This document shows, one piece after another, positions 16,642-25,912 of a DNA stretch of 64,000 nucleotides. The DNA is from Olsenella sp. SW781 (lineage in GTDB: Bacteria; Actinomycetota; Coriobacteriia; Coriobacteriales; Atopobiaceae). The stretch spans positions 1-64,000 of the forward strand of contig NZ_SJOU01000015.1 in assembly GCF_012027725.1 (NCBI RefSeq), written 5' to 3'. Each line of letters opens with the position of its first letter. Within the stretch, counting starts at the first letter, position 1. The notes under the pieces are model-generated. The model saw only the letters and a program-made list of their open reading frames with translations. It did not search any database and had not been told where the DNA came from. The translations under genes and the position numbers were made by a program.

Positions 16642-17550
16642 TCAGAAGAATGCGTCAATCCCGGCGTCCACGTAGACCTGCCGGAACCCCTCGAGGTCCT
16701 CCTCGTGGAGGTTGGCGAGGCCATGGAGGCGGTAGTCGCGGCCGAGCAGGTCGTACTTGTTCTCGCCGAAGTTGTGGAAGGGGAGGAGCTGCACGCGCGA
16801 GGCGCCGACCTCGTGGAGGCGCTCCGCAAAGCACCGGGCGTCCTCGGGTCCGTCATTGAAGCCGGGGATGACGGGCGTGCGCACGAGCACGTCGACGCCC
16901 GCCTCGATCGCGCGGCGGGTGTTGGCGAGGATGAGGTCGTTCTCCACCCCCGTGCCCTCGCGGTGCGCCGCGGCGTCCCAGTGCTTCATGTCGATGTAGG
17001 CGTGGCTGAGCAGCCCGGCCACGCGGTCGAAGTCGCGCGCGGGCACGTAGGCCGTGGTCTCCACGTTGGTGTCCACGCCCGCCTCGCACAGGAGGCCGAG
17101 GAGCTCCACGCAGAAGTCCGGCCAGGTGAGGGGCTCGCCGCCCGAGAGCGTGACGCCGCCCCCGCTCTGCAGGTAGAAGGGCTCGTCCTGTATGCACTCC
17201 TCGAAGACGTCCTCTGTGGTGCGGGTGCGCCCGGCAACCGTGAGCGCGCGCCCCGGGCAGCCCGCGACGGCGGCCGCCGCCTCCGGCGACGCGGCGTCCA
17301 CCGCGCGCACGTCCACGTGGCGCCTGTCCTCTGGCCCCGCCGCCGCGACGCCCGGGCACGCCGCCAGGCACGCCCGGCAGCCGACGCAGCTCCGGGCGTT
17401 CCACTCGAGCTGCGGGCGGCGCAGCTGGCTCTCCGGGTTGGAGCACCAGTAGCAGCGCAGCGGGCAGCCCTTGAGGAAGACCACGGTGCGGATGCCTGGC
17501 CCATCGTCGAGGCTGAACTTCTGCACGTTGAATACGGTCGCTGTCTGCAT
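16642..17550 (-). CDS. Glycyl-radical enzyme activase (radical SAM)
   Basis: This 302-aa protein has the radical-SAM cluster motif GCPLRCYWCSNPE. An inserted ferredoxin-like segment (SCVGCRACLAACPG) provides a further Fe-S site, as in PflC/YbiY-type activases. It installs the glycyl radical on its partner enzyme using S-adenosylmethionine. The ATG at 17550 follows GGGGAGGGACC; the frame runs further upstream, but into the divergent promoter. It is divergent from its presumed substrate enzyme at 17703. Confidence 0.9.
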   Translation of the reverse strand: MQTATVFNVQKFSLDDGPGIRTVVFLKGCPLRCYWCSNPESQLRRPQLEWNARSCVGCRACLAACPGVAAAGPEDRRHVDVRAVDAASPEAAAAVAGCPGRALTVAGRTRTTEDVFEECIQDEPFYLQSGGGVTLSGGEPLTWPDFCVELLGLLCEAGVDTNVETTAYVPARDFDRVAGLLSHAYIDMKHWDAAAHREGTGVENDLILANTRRAIEAGVDVLVRTPVIPGFNDGPEDARCFAERLHEVGASRVQLLPFHNFGENKYDLLGRDYRLHGLANLHEEDLEGFRQVYVDAGIDAFF

Positions 17551-17598
17551 GGTCCCTCCCCGGGCCTCCGTCCCTCTCCCCGCCGTCATTCTAAGACA

Positions 17599-17659
17599 CT
17601 TACGAACGAAAGTAAATCTCATTCCGAACGTTGACACTGCACCTGACGGCTGCTATAAG
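17599..17659 (+). promoter_or_regulatory. Promoter and operator of the glycyl-radical enzyme operon
   Basis: TTGACA (17631-17636) and TATAAG (17654-17659) are separated by 17 bp, a near-consensus sigma-70 promoter. The box CTTACGAACGAA (17599-17610) lies just upstream and matches the box ahead of the deoR gene. Confidence 0.75.
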
Positions 17660-17702
17660 TATGCTGTAGCCAGAAGGCGTCCCACGAGAAGGGAAGTCCC
17701 AG

Positions 17703-20123
17703 ATGTCCCAGGCAAACGAGAGCCACTTCGGCGAGCTCACGTCCCGCATGAAGGCGTTTCGCGAGGAGATGCTCGACGAGAAGCCCTACATCGACGCCGA
17801 GCGCGCCGTGCTGGCGACGGAGGCCTACCGCGAGCACCAGAACCAGCCCAACGTCATGAAGCGCGCCCTCATGCTCGAGAAGATCCTCGACAACATGACG
17901 ATCTACATCGAGGGCAAGACGCTCATCGCGGGCAACCAGGCCACCAAGAACCGCAACGCCCCGATCTTCCCCGAGTACACGATGGAGTTCGTGATCGACG
18001 AGCTCGACACCTTCGAGAAGCGCGACGGCGACGTCTTCTACATCACGGAGGAGACCAAGCGGCAGCTCCGCGACCTCGCGCCCTTCTGGGACAACAACAA
18101 CCTGCGCGCCCGCGGCGAGGCGCTTCTGCCCGACGAGGTCCAGGTCTACATGGAGACCGGCGTCTTCGGCATGGAGGGCAAGCTCAACGCCGGCGACGCC
18201 CACCTGGCCGTGAACTACGCCCGCGTGCTCTCCGACGGTCTCAAGGGCTACGAGGAGCGCGTCCGCGCGCTCAAGGCCGCCCTCGACCTCACCGACCCTG
18301 AGTCCATCGACAAGTACGTCTTCTACAAGGCCGTCCTCGTGGTGATCGCCGCGGTTCGCCGCTTTGCCGCGCGCTATGCCGCCCTCGCCCGCGAGATGGC
18401 GGCGGCCGAGAAGGACCCGGCGCGCGCCGCCGAGCTCCTCCAGATGGCCGAGGCCTGCGACCGCGTGCCCTACGAGCCCGCCCGCTCCTTCCGCGAGGCC
18501 GTGCAGTCCGTCTGGTTCATCCAGCTCATCCTGCAGATCGAGTCCAACGGCCACAGCCTCTCCTACGGCCGCTTCGACCAGTACATGTTCCCGTACTACG
18601 AGGCCGACATCGCCTCCGGCGCCATCACGCGCGACGAGGCCCTCGAGCTCCTCACGTGCCTGTGGATCAAGACGCTCTCCGTCAACAAGGTGCGCAGCCA
18701 GGCGCACACCTTCTCGAGCGCCGGCAGCCCCATGTATCAGAACGTGACCATCGGCGGTCAGACCACGGACAAGACCGACGCCGTCAACGACCTCTCCTTC
18801 CTCGTGCTGCAGTCCGTGGCGCAGACCCGCCTCACCCAGCCCAACCTCACGGTGCGCTACCACGCGGGGCTCAACAAGAAGTTCTACGACGAGTGCGTCG
18901 AGGTCATGAAGCTCGGCTTTGGCATGCCCGCCCTCAACAACGACGAGGTCATCATCCCGTCCTTCATCAACTGGGGCGTGGCCGAGGAGGACGCCTACAA
19001 CTACTCCGCCATCGGCTGCGTGGAGACGGCCGTCCCGGGCAAGTGGGGCTATCGCTGCACGGGCATGAGCTACGTGAACTTCCCGCGCATGCTGCTCGTG
19101 GCCATGAACAACGGCGTGGACGTCACCTCCGGCAAGCGCTTTGCCCACGGCTACGGCTACTTCCGTGACATGAAGAGCTACGACGAGCTCATGGAGGCCT
19201 GGGACAAGACCGTGCGCGAGGTCACCCGCGCGAGCGTCATCGTGGAGAACGCCATCGACAAGGCGTCCGAGCGCGACGTGCCCGACATCCTCTGCTCCGC
19301 GCTCACGGACGACTGCATCGGCCGCGGCAAGACCATCAAGGAGGGCGGTGCGGTCTACGACTTCATCTCCGGCCTGCAGGTGGGCATCGCCAACATGGCC
19401 GACTCCCTCGCCGCCATCAAGAAGCTCGTCTTTGATGAGGGTCGCATCACCCCGGCAGAGCTTGCCGACGCGCTGGAGAGCGACTTCGCGGGCGAGCAGG
19501 GCGAGCGCATCCGCCAGATGCTCGTGAACGACGCCCCCAAGTACGGCAACGACGACGACTCCGTGGACCAGCTCGTGGTGGACGCCTACCAGTCCTACAT
19601 CGACGAGATCGCCAAGTACCCCAACACGCGCCACGGCCGCGGCCCCATCGGCGGCATCCGCTACGCCGGCACCTCCTCGATCAGCGCCAACGTGGGCCAG
19701 GGCATGGGCACCATGGCCACGCCCGACGGCCGTCACGCCCACGAACCGCTGGCAGAGGGCTGCAGCCCCGCGCACAACGCGGACACCCACGGCCCCACCG
19801 CCGTCTTCAAGTCCGTCTCCAAGCTCCCCACGGAGAAGATCACCGGCGGCGTGCTGCTCAACCAGAAGGTCACGCCCGCGACGCTGGCCACCGAGCGCAA
19901 CAAGCAGAAGCTCGAGATGCTCATCTCCGCCTTCTTCGACCGCCTGCATGGCTATCACGTGCAGTACAACGTCGTCGACCGCGCCACCCTCATCGACGCG
20001 CAGGAGCACCCCGAGTGCCACAAGGACCTCATCGTGCGCGTGGCCGGCTACTCCGCCTTCTTCAACGTACTCTCCCGCGCTACCCAGGACGACATCATCG
20101 CCCGCACCGAACAGACCCTGTAA
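17703..20123 (+). CDS. Glycyl-radical enzyme, PflD/YbiW-like
   Basis: This 806-aa protein has the pyruvate-formate-lyase fold. The radical site is RVAGYSAFF with Gly782, and the thiyl residue is Cys439 in AIGCVE with Glu441 two residues on. The GCVE form is typical of the dehydratase and C-N/C-O lyase branch and not of true pyruvate formate-lyase, which has two adjacent cysteines. The substrate is therefore open. An aldolase and a DeoR regulator nearby suggest a sugar or polyol derivative, as in the E. coli ybiY-ybiW-fsaA locus. The ATG follows AAGGGAAG. Confidence 0.88.
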   Translation: MSQANESHFGELTSRMKAFREEMLDEKPYIDAERAVLATEAYREHQNQPNVMKRALMLEKILDNMTIYIEGKTLIAGNQATKNRNAPIFPEYTMEFVIDELDTFEKRDGDVFYITEETKRQLRDLAPFWDNNNLRARGEALLPDEVQVYMETGVFGMEGKLNAGDAHLAVNYARVLSDGLKGYEERVRALKAALDLTDPESIDKYVFYKAVLVVIAAVRRFAARYAALAREMAAAEKDPARAAELLQMAEACDRVPYEPARSFREAVQSVWFIQLILQIESNGHSLSYGRFDQYMFPYYEADIASGAITRDEALELLTCLWIKTLSVNKVRSQAHTFSSAGSPMYQNVTIGGQTTDKTDAVNDLSFLVLQSVAQTRLTQPNLTVRYHAGLNKKFYDECVEVMKLGFGMPALNNDEVIIPSFINWGVAEEDAYNYSAIGCVETAVPGKWGYRCTGMSYVNFPRMLLVAMNNGVDVTSGKRFAHGYGYFRDMKSYDELMEAWDKTVREVTRASVIVENAIDKASERDVPDILCSALTDDCIGRGKTIKEGGAVYDFISGLQVGIANMADSLAAIKKLVFDEGRITPAELADALESDFAGEQGERIRQMLVNDAPKYGNDDDSVDQLVVDAYQSYIDEIAKYPNTRHGRGPIGGIRYAGTSSISANVGQGMGTMATPDGRHAHEPLAEGCSPAHNADTHGPTAVFKSVSKLPTEKITGGVLLNQKVTPATLATERNKQKLEMLISAFFDRLHGYHVQYNVVDRATLIDAQEHPECHKDLIVRVAGYSAFFNVLSRATQDDIIARTEQTL

Positions 20124-20130
20124 TGTGCAA

Positions 20131-20163
20131 GGCGTGCAAAAGTGACAGGCACTTTTGCACGCC
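20131..20163. repeat. Palindrome, GGCGTGCAAAAGTG arms with ACAGG loop
   Basis: Perfect 14-bp arms (20131-20144 and 20150-20163) enclose the 5-nt loop ACAGG. It fills the gap between the glycyl-radical enzyme and the aldolase gene, starting 7 nt after the stop codon, preceded by a partial copy (GTGCAAGG). Confidence 0.9.
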
Positions 20164-20188
20164 AACGAGCTAGCGAAAGGAATGCCTC

Positions 20189-20866
20189 ATGAAGCTCATC
20201 ATCGACGACGCCGACGTCAACGCCATCAAGCGCCTGGTCGAGTACTACCCCGTTGACGGCGTGACCACCAACCCGTCGATCCTCGCCGCCTCCGGGCGCG
20301 CGCCCTTCGAGGTCCTGCACGAGATCCGCGACATCATCGGGCCCGAGATGGAGCTCCACGCGCAGGTCGTGGCCCGCGACGCCGAGGGCATGGTCGCCGA
20401 CGGCAAGCGCATCGTGGCCGAGCTCGGCGCCAACACCTTCCCCAAGGTTCCGAGCGTCCCCGAGGGCTTCAAGGCCATCCGCATGCTCGCCGCGGAGGGC
20501 ATCCGCACCACCGCCACGGCGATCTACACCCCCATGCAGGCGTTCCTCGCCGCCAAGGCCGGCGCCTCGTACGCCGCGCCCTACATCAACCGCATCGACA
20601 ACATGGGCTATGACGGCGTGGGCGTGGCCATGGAGATCCACGACATCTTCCGCGCCAACGACCTCCCCTGCGAGGTGCTCGCCGCGAGCTTCAAGAACTC
20701 CCAGCAGATCCTCGAGCTCGCCCGCTACGGCGTGGGCGCCGTGACGGCCGCCTCCTCCGTGATCGAGGGCCTGGTCAAGAACGCCGCGATCGACGCCGCG
20801 GTGGACGCCTTCACCGCCGACTTCGAGGGTCTCGTTGGCGCCGGCAAGACGATGGCCGACCTGTAG
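20189..20866 (+). CDS. fsa: Fructose-6-phosphate aldolase-like transaldolase
   Basis: This 225-aa small transaldolase has the N-terminal DGVTTNPS motif, the Schiff-base lysine Lys86 in TFPKVPS, and the AAPYINRIDN segment carrying the tyrosine that FSA enzymes use instead of the transaldolase glutamate. FSA-type enzymes cleave fructose 6-phosphate or related ketoses to dihydroxyacetone or glycolaldehyde plus an aldose phosphate. It is cotranscribed with the glycyl-radical enzyme, which could remove its C2/C3 product. The length is normal for the family. Confidence 0.9.
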   Translation: MKLIIDDADVNAIKRLVEYYPVDGVTTNPSILAASGRAPFEVLHEIRDIIGPEMELHAQVVARDAEGMVADGKRIVAELGANTFPKVPSVPEGFKAIRMLAAEGIRTTATAIYTPMQAFLAAKAGASYAAPYINRIDNMGYDGVGVAMEIHDIFRANDLPCEVLAASFKNSQQILELARYGVGAVTAASSVIEGLVKNAAIDAAVDAFTADFEGLVGAGKTMADL

Positions 20867-20871
20867 GGGCG

Positions 20872-21045
20872 GGCGAGAAGAACCTCGGCCCCGGGCCTCC
20901 ACGCGCAACCGGGGATTTCCAACATCCGCGTTAGCGCGTGATAGAAGTTGAACTACCGAACGCGTAGCTCGGGAAACGTGGCCGCTTGGCCGCAAAATCC
21001 CGAGCTACGCGTTCTTCTCGCCATGCGCAACCCGAGATCTCTGCG
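20872..21045. repeat. Nested inverted repeat, family A copy 2
   Basis: The arms AACGCGTAGCTCGGGA (20959-20974) and TCCCGAGCTACGCGTT (20998-21013) are exact complements. The right arm runs straight into GTTCTTCTCGCC (21011-21022), and a direct GGCGAGAAGAAC opens the element at 20872. The right half aligns base for base with 105-153 of the copy at the window start. The gap 20867-21160 contains nothing else. Confidence 0.85.
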
Positions 21046-21160
21046 AAGGGTCCTGCCCGGCCGCCCTAGCCTGCGACGTAAGCGTTGCGCAAGGGATGCC
21101 GGCCAAGCCAACATTTCCCCTTGCGTCAGGCTAACGTTGTCCTGAGAGCAGAGGGGGTAT

Positions 21161-21781
21161 ATGGAAGCGCACGAGGACGATACGTACGCGAGGCTCAAGG
21201 CGGCGATGGAGGAGGCGGAGGCGAGCGAGTCCCCCGTGGAGTCCGCCCGTGACCGCCGGCGCCGCTATCTGGCGATTGCCTTGATTGTGATTGTTCCCCT
21301 GGCTGTGGTCAGCTACGTCGTGTGGGGGCTCATCGGCCTTTTTACCTTGGGCAAGACGGACGAGGGGCCGATTGCGGTGGCGTATCGGCTCGTGGGCGTC
21401 CCGGGCTGGCTTGCCATCTTCTCCTTTGGCGTCGTGGCGGTGGCGCGGCAGCTGCGCGACGACTTCAAGGGCGTGGGCGAGCGCATCTTCGGGGCGGTCA
21501 TCATCGCGCTCATGGTGGTTACCTGCTACGTCTTTGTGGGGCAGCCGCTGCTGGACATCCCGTACCTCTTCGACCCCGTGCGCGTCGAGCTGCACGATGT
21601 CGAGACGAGGGACGTGAGCGGCGAGAGCGGCGCGACGTACTACCTCAGCGGCGTCGACGAGTCCGGCAAGGAGTGGGAGTTCCGCATTAACAGCGATACG
21701 TTCCTCAGCTGGGACCGCGACCGCACCACCGCCACCGTGACCGGCCTCCCCAACACCCAGGTGACGCTCGCCATCGAGTGA
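21161..21781 (+). CDS. Uncharacterised membrane protein with three helices
   Basis: This 206-aa protein has a hydrophilic, Glu-rich N-terminus and three transmembrane helices (about residues 31-60, 67-93 and 105-130). A C-terminal domain of about 70 residues begins VRVELHDVETRDVSG and looks like a small beta-barrel (ending TATVTGLPNTQVTLAIE). I do not recognise a family. The start follows GAGGGGG. It is a single gene, convergent with the aminopeptidase. Confidence 0.7.
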   Translation: MEAHEDDTYARLKAAMEEAEASESPVESARDRRRRYLAIALIVIVPLAVVSYVVWGLIGLFTLGKTDEGPIAVAYRLVGVPGWLAIFSFGVVAVARQLRDDFKGVGERIFGAVIIALMVVTCYVFVGQPLLDIPYLFDPVRVELHDVETRDVSGESGATYYLSGVDESGKEWEFRINSDTFLSWDRDRTTATVTGLPNTQVTLAIE

Positions 21782-21871
21782 CCCTCCCCGCGCCCTCCAG
21801 AAGGTGGAGGCCCTGAGCGACGGCCATCAGGAGTTCCTCACGTGTCGTCGCATCCAACCGCTCACGCAAGA

Positions 21872-21943
21872 GGCCGCCCCTCCGACCTGCTAAGCAGAAT
21901 CTTCCGCGAAGCGCAGTTCTGCGTGCAGGTCGGAGGGGCGGCC
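21872..21943. repeat. 19-bp stem hairpin with conserved 34-nt loop (copy 1)
   Basis: Perfect arms at 21872-21890 and 21925-21943 (GGCCGCCCCTCCGACCTGC and complement) enclose a 34-nt loop (21891-21924). The reverse complement of that loop matches 29 of 34 bases of the loop at 44964-44997, although the stems are unrelated. It lies between two convergent genes. Confidence 0.92.
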
Positions 21944-21965
21944 GTCGTGGCTGCGAGTCAGTCCG

Positions 21966-23369
21966 CTACGCGAGCTTGAGGAACTCCTGGTAGCCGCGAT
22001 ACGCCTCGTACACGTCGGCCTTGCTCGTGGCCTCCCAGGGGGCGTGCATCGAGAGCACCGGCACGCCGCAGTCGACGACGTTCATGCCGTAGGTCGCCAG
22101 GATGTAGGCGATCGTGCCGCCGCCGCCCGCGTCGACCTTGCCGAGCTCGGCGGTCTGGAAGTGCACGCCGCCCTCGTCCATCACGCGACGGATGGTGGCC
22201 AGGTACTCGGCGTCGGCGTCGTTGGAGCCGGACTTGCCGCGGCTGCCCGTGTACTTGTTGAACGTGAGGCCGTGGCCCAGGTAGCAGCTGTTCTTCGGCT
22301 CGAAGACGCTCGCGAACGTGGGGTCGAAGCCGGCCGAGACGTCGCTCGAGAGCATGTTGGAGTTCGCGAGGCAGCGACGCAGCGCGAGCGGGCCGGTCTC
22401 GCCGGCGAGCTCGAGCACCTCGGCCATCGTGTTCTCGAAGAAGTGGCTCGTCATGCCGGTGGCGCCCACCGAGCCGATCTCCTCCTTGTCGACGAGCAGG
22501 GTGACGGCGGTGCGCGCCGGCGCCTCGGCGTCGAGCTGCGCCACGAGGCTCGTGTAGGCGCACACGCGGTCGTCCTGGCCGTAGCCGAGGATCATCGAGC
22601 GGTCGAGGCCCAGGTCGCGGGCAGCGCCCGCGGGCACGACCTCGAGCTCGGCGGAGAGCAGGTCCTCCTCCTCGATGTCGAGCAGGTCGCGCAGGATGCC
22701 GAGCACGCCGGCCTTGACCGGGTTCTTCTCGGCGTCGTCGTCCTTCTCGCCCTCCTTGACGACGACCGGGCGGTTGCCCACCAGGACGTCGAGCATCTCG
22801 CCCTCGATGACCTCGGTGGCCTTCTTGCCCATCTGATCGCTCGCGAGGTGGGGGAGGAGGTCGGTGATGCAGAAGACCGGGTCGTCGTCATCCTCGCCGA
22901 TGACCACGGAGACGACGGTGCCGTCCTTCTTGGCCACCACGCCGTGGATGGCGAGCGGCATGGCCACCCACTGGTACTTCTTGACGCCGCCGTAGTAGTG
23001 CGTGTCGAGCGTCACGAGCTCGTTCTTCTCGTCCACGGGGTCCTGCTTGACGTCGAGGCGCGGCGAGTCGACGTGCGCGCCCAGGATGTTCACGCCCGCC
23101 TCGAGGGGCTCGGTGCCCAGCTGGAGCAGCATGAGGGTCTTGTCGCGGTTGACGGCGTAGACCTTGTCGCCGGGCACGAGGCGCTCGCCGGCCTCGATGC
23201 GGCTCTCCAGGCTCACGTAGCCGGCCTCCTCGGCCATGGCCACGGCGGCGGCGCAGCACTCGCGCTCGGTCTTGTTCTCGGAGATGAAGGCCTTGTAGCC
23301 CTCGCAGAGGTAGTGCAGCTGGTCGAGCTGCTCCTCGGTGTATTCCTTCCATGCGTTCGGACGGTCCAT
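21966..23369 (-). CDS. M18 family aminopeptidase
   Basis: This 467-aa zinc aminopeptidase of the M18 (aspartyl aminopeptidase/Ape1) family carries the metal-binding motif GAHVDSPRLDVKQDP near residue 85, the DKEEIGSVGATG catalytic stretch and a C-terminal SMHAPWEATSKADVY metal site. It removes N-terminal residues from peptides in the cytoplasm. The ATG at 23369 follows GGAAGGGAG; a longer reading frame upstream lacks a ribosome site. It stands alone. Confidence 0.92.
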   Translation of the reverse strand: MDRPNAWKEYTEEQLDQLHYLCEGYKAFISENKTERECCAAAVAMAEEAGYVSLESRIEAGERLVPGDKVYAVNRDKTLMLLQLGTEPLEAGVNILGAHVDSPRLDVKQDPVDEKNELVTLDTHYYGGVKKYQWVAMPLAIHGVVAKKDGTVVSVVIGEDDDDPVFCITDLLPHLASDQMGKKATEVIEGEMLDVLVGNRPVVVKEGEKDDDAEKNPVKAGVLGILRDLLDIEEEDLLSAELEVVPAGAARDLGLDRSMILGYGQDDRVCAYTSLVAQLDAEAPARTAVTLLVDKEEIGSVGATGMTSHFFENTMAEVLELAGETGPLALRRCLANSNMLSSDVSAGFDPTFASVFEPKNSCYLGHGLTFNKYTGSRGKSGSNDADAEYLATIRRVMDEGGVHFQTAELGKVDAGGGGTIAYILATYGMNVVDCGVPVLSMHAPWEATSKADVYEAYRGYQEFLKLA

Positions 23370-23435
23370 GGGACTCCCTTCCTCGGAGATACGCAAATCG
23401 GCTCACGATTCTAGACCAGCCCGGCGGCGCGGGCC

Positions 23436-23596
23436 AGGGAGGCGTTGTGGAATCTGGGGTTGTGGCAGCGCGGGGCGGGCGCGCGTTGCGGGGAAGGGGG
23501 TTGTGGCAGCGCGGGGGCTGCCATAACCCCCGATTCAAGAACGGGGGCGAGAAGAACCGCAGGATTCGCTGATCCGCGCCTGCCATAACCCCTCTT
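23436..23596. repeat. Repeat family B copy 1 (GGGGTTGTGGCA units)
   Basis: Several copies of GGGGTTGTGGCAGC occur here, and inverted GCTGCCATAACCCCC follows, so 23496-23533 forms a strong hairpin. The word GGCGAGAAGAAC sits between inverted units at 23546-23557. The unit GTTGTGGAATC followed by GGGGTTGTGGCA at 23436 recurs inverted at 41065-41088. Confidence 0.8.
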
Positions 23597-23655
23597 TGGA
23601 CAACGCCCGCTCGCGAAAAAGTGCCACGGGGCCGATTTCCGCAGCGTGCCCGCGC

Positions 23656-24561
23656 CTACGGCTGGCCGGCCGGGTCCGCGGCCCCCGTGGAGCCGCCGGC
23701 ACTCGTCGACCCGCCGGTCCCGGCGCCCGTGCCCGCGTCGCCGCCGGCGTCGGAGCCGGTGCCGCCCTGCGCGCCGGAGCCGGAGCCCGCATCCGCGCCC
23801 GCGTCGGCGCCGGTCCCGGAGCCCGCACCTGCGCCCGACCCCGTCCCGGGCTGCGTGCCGCCCTCGTCCGAGGTACCCGCGCCGCCCTGCGCCCCGGACC
23901 CCTGGTCGCCCGTGCCGGCGTCGCCCTCGACGGGGGAGCCCGCAGGCTCGCCGCCCTGCTCGCCGACCGTCTCCGCGGTGGTCCCCCCGGTCGGCGGCTC
24001 GGCTGCCTGCGGCGCGTCCTCGGCCGCGGCCTCGCCCCGTTCCGCGGCCGGCGCGGCGGGCGAGAAGGACGGACCGATGCCGGCCCCCTGCGTGGCGAGG
24101 CTCACCACGAGGGCGTACGCCAGCACGACGGCGATGGCCGCGACCGTGGCGATGACGGCGACGCGGCGGCGCAGGCGCGTGCGCTGGCGCTCGCGGGCGG
24201 CGTCGATGACCTCGGGCGGGGCGATGGGCGTCCCGGAGGCGGCGACGCGCGTGCCCTCGGCGGGCGCGGGGGCGGGCGCGGGCATGACGCGGGTCGCGCC
24301 GGCGGCCGGCGTCGCGTCCCCTCCCGCGGGGTCGGGGCCGAGCGAGCGGAGCTTCTCGGCGGAGGCGTTGATGAGGTTGCGGTAGACCTGCGTCGCCACG
24401 CTCGACGCCACCGCGCCGATGACCGCGCCGATGATCGACCCGGCGATGCCGATCTGCGCCGAGAGCGCGAAGGACGTGGCCGCCGCGAGGCCCGTCGCCA
24501 CGATCTGCGAGAGGGAGAAGTCCCCGAGGATGCCTCCGCGTCGCTCGTTCTTATCGGCCAT
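23656..24561 (-). CDS. Membrane protein with Gly/Ser/Ala-rich low-complexity tail
   Basis: This 301-aa protein has an N-terminal hydrophobic Gly/Ala-rich segment (about residues 15-50), a proline/alanine linker, and one clear transmembrane helix (about 140-165). About 130 residues of Gly/Ser/Ala/Thr/Asp-rich repeats follow, probably outside the cell. The ATG at 24561 follows GGGAGGG. I do not recognise a family. The tail could be a spacer that holds something through the cell wall. Base composition in the tail is very GC-rich. Confidence 0.7.
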   Translation of the reverse strand: MADKNERRGGILGDFSLSQIVATGLAAATSFALSAQIGIAGSIIGAVIGAVASSVATQVYRNLINASAEKLRSLGPDPAGGDATPAAGATRVMPAPAPAPAEGTRVAASGTPIAPPEVIDAARERQRTRLRRRVAVIATVAAIAVVLAYALVVSLATQGAGIGPSFSPAAPAAERGEAAAEDAPQAAEPPTGGTTAETVGEQGGEPAGSPVEGDAGTGDQGSGAQGGAGTSDEGGTQPGTGSGAGAGSGTGADAGADAGSGSGAQGGTGSDAGGDAGTGAGTGGSTSAGGSTGAADPAGQP

Positions 24562-24738
24562 GCGCCCTCCCTCGACGTTCTCCCTGGCTCCCCAATTGTC
24601 GCCCGTGACGTGCGGCATCACGAAGACCTAACAAAACCGTTCCCCCAAAATGTGGCTGTGAGACCGATTTCCGCTGCGTGTCGGGGTATCATTTACCCGT
24701 ACTGTCCTTCCGGGTTACACCAACGTATGGAGGTCAAC

Positions 24739-25611
24739 ATGCTCGTCAACGCTACTGCCATGCTTCAGGCCGCAGAGAAGGGCCACTACGCCGTCGGCGC
24801 GTTCAACACCAACAACCTCGAGTGGGCGTCCTCGATCCTCGACGCCGCCGAGGAGCTCCAGTCCCCGGTCATCATCCAGTGCACCTCCGGCGCCGCCAAG
24901 TGGCAGACCAGCTACAAGGTCGTCGCCGACATCGTGAAGCAGCTCGTCGAGGACAAGGGCATCACCGTGCCGGTGGCCCTCCACCTCGATCACGGCACCT
25001 ACGAGGACGTCTTCAAGTGCATCGAGGCCGGCTTCACCTCCGTCATGTATGACGGCTCCCACGAGGAGACCTTCGACCTCAACCTCCAGCGCACCGCCGA
25101 GGTCGTCAAGGCCGCCCACGCCAAGGGCATCTCCGTCGAGGCCGAGGTCGGCGGCATCGGTGGCGTCGAGGACGGCGTCGCCTCCAACGGCGAGCTCGCC
25201 GACCCCGAGCAGTGCAAGGCCATCGCCGACCTGGGCGTTGACTTCCTCGCCTGCGGCATCGGCAACATCCACGGCATCTACCCCGAGAACTGGGCCGGCC
25301 TGTCCTTCGACCGCCTCGGTGAGATCAAGGCCCTGACCGGCGACCTGCCGCTCGTCCTCCACGGCGGCACCGGCATCCCCGTCGACCAGATCCAGAAGGC
25401 CATCTCCCTCGGCATCTCCAAGATCAACGTCAACACCGACCTCCAGGTCGTCTTTGCCGAGGCCACCCGCAAGTACATCGAGGAGGGCAAGGACCAGCAG
25501 GGCAAGGGCTACGACCCGCGCAAGCTCCTCAAGCCCGGCCGCGACGCCATCGTCGAGCGCACCAAGGAGCTCATGGAGGAGTTCGGCTCCACGGGCAAGG
25601 GCTGGGCGTAA
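24739..25611 (+). CDS. fba: Class II fructose-bisphosphate aldolase
   Basis: This 290-aa zinc-dependent aldolase has the metal-binding HLDHGTYEDV motif, the EAEVGGIGGVEDG region, LHGGTGI with a metal-binding histidine, and the NVNTDLQ substrate loop. It cleaves fructose 1,6-bisphosphate in glycolysis. The ATG follows TGGAGG at 9-nt spacing. It is monocistronic; the stop codon runs into AGCGAGAAGAAC, a near copy of the abundant word, and a terminator follows. Confidence 0.95.
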   Translation: MLVNATAMLQAAEKGHYAVGAFNTNNLEWASSILDAAEELQSPVIIQCTSGAAKWQTSYKVVADIVKQLVEDKGITVPVALHLDHGTYEDVFKCIEAGFTSVMYDGSHEETFDLNLQRTAEVVKAAHAKGISVEAEVGGIGGVEDGVASNGELADPEQCKAIADLGVDFLACGIGNIHGIYPENWAGLSFDRLGEIKALTGDLPLVLHGGTGIPVDQIQKAISLGISKINVNTDLQVVFAEATRKYIEEGKDQQGKGYDPRKLLKPGRDAIVERTKELMEEFGSTGKGWA

Positions 25612-25655
25612 GCGAGAAGAACGGCGAGAGGAACGCCCGCCACTGAGGTGACGTC

Positions 25656-25694
25656 GGCGCCCGGTCCCGCATCGCGCGGGGCCGGGCGCCTTCC
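25656..25694 (+). terminator. Terminator after fba
   Basis: A 15-bp GC-rich stem (25656-25670 with 25676-25690, one G-T pair) is followed by TTCC. It is 45 nt past the fba stop codon. The rest of the gap to dltA holds no recognisable feature. Confidence 0.75.
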
Positions 25695-25912
25695 TGTGCC
25701 GCGCGACCCCGCGCCGCAAACCCGCTGGTTCCGCTAGGGGTCACGTGTCAGATCTGTCACGTTGCCGTAATGCCGCGGCATTCAAGCTTCCCCTATCTTT
25801 TGTGCGTTGTCGGTGTCGATTGGCGCCGCGTCGCACAGGGGCGTATCGCGCGCCGCCGGAGGGGTACCTACTCCGGTCGTCGGGCGCGACGCCCGAGGAG
25901 AGGATGGATGCC

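Noticed and set aside
17619-20165. 848-aa open frame antisense to the glycyl-radical gene
   Set aside because: It is a high-GC shadow frame: His/Val/Gly/Leu-rich, no known domain, and opposite a strongly conserved enzyme.
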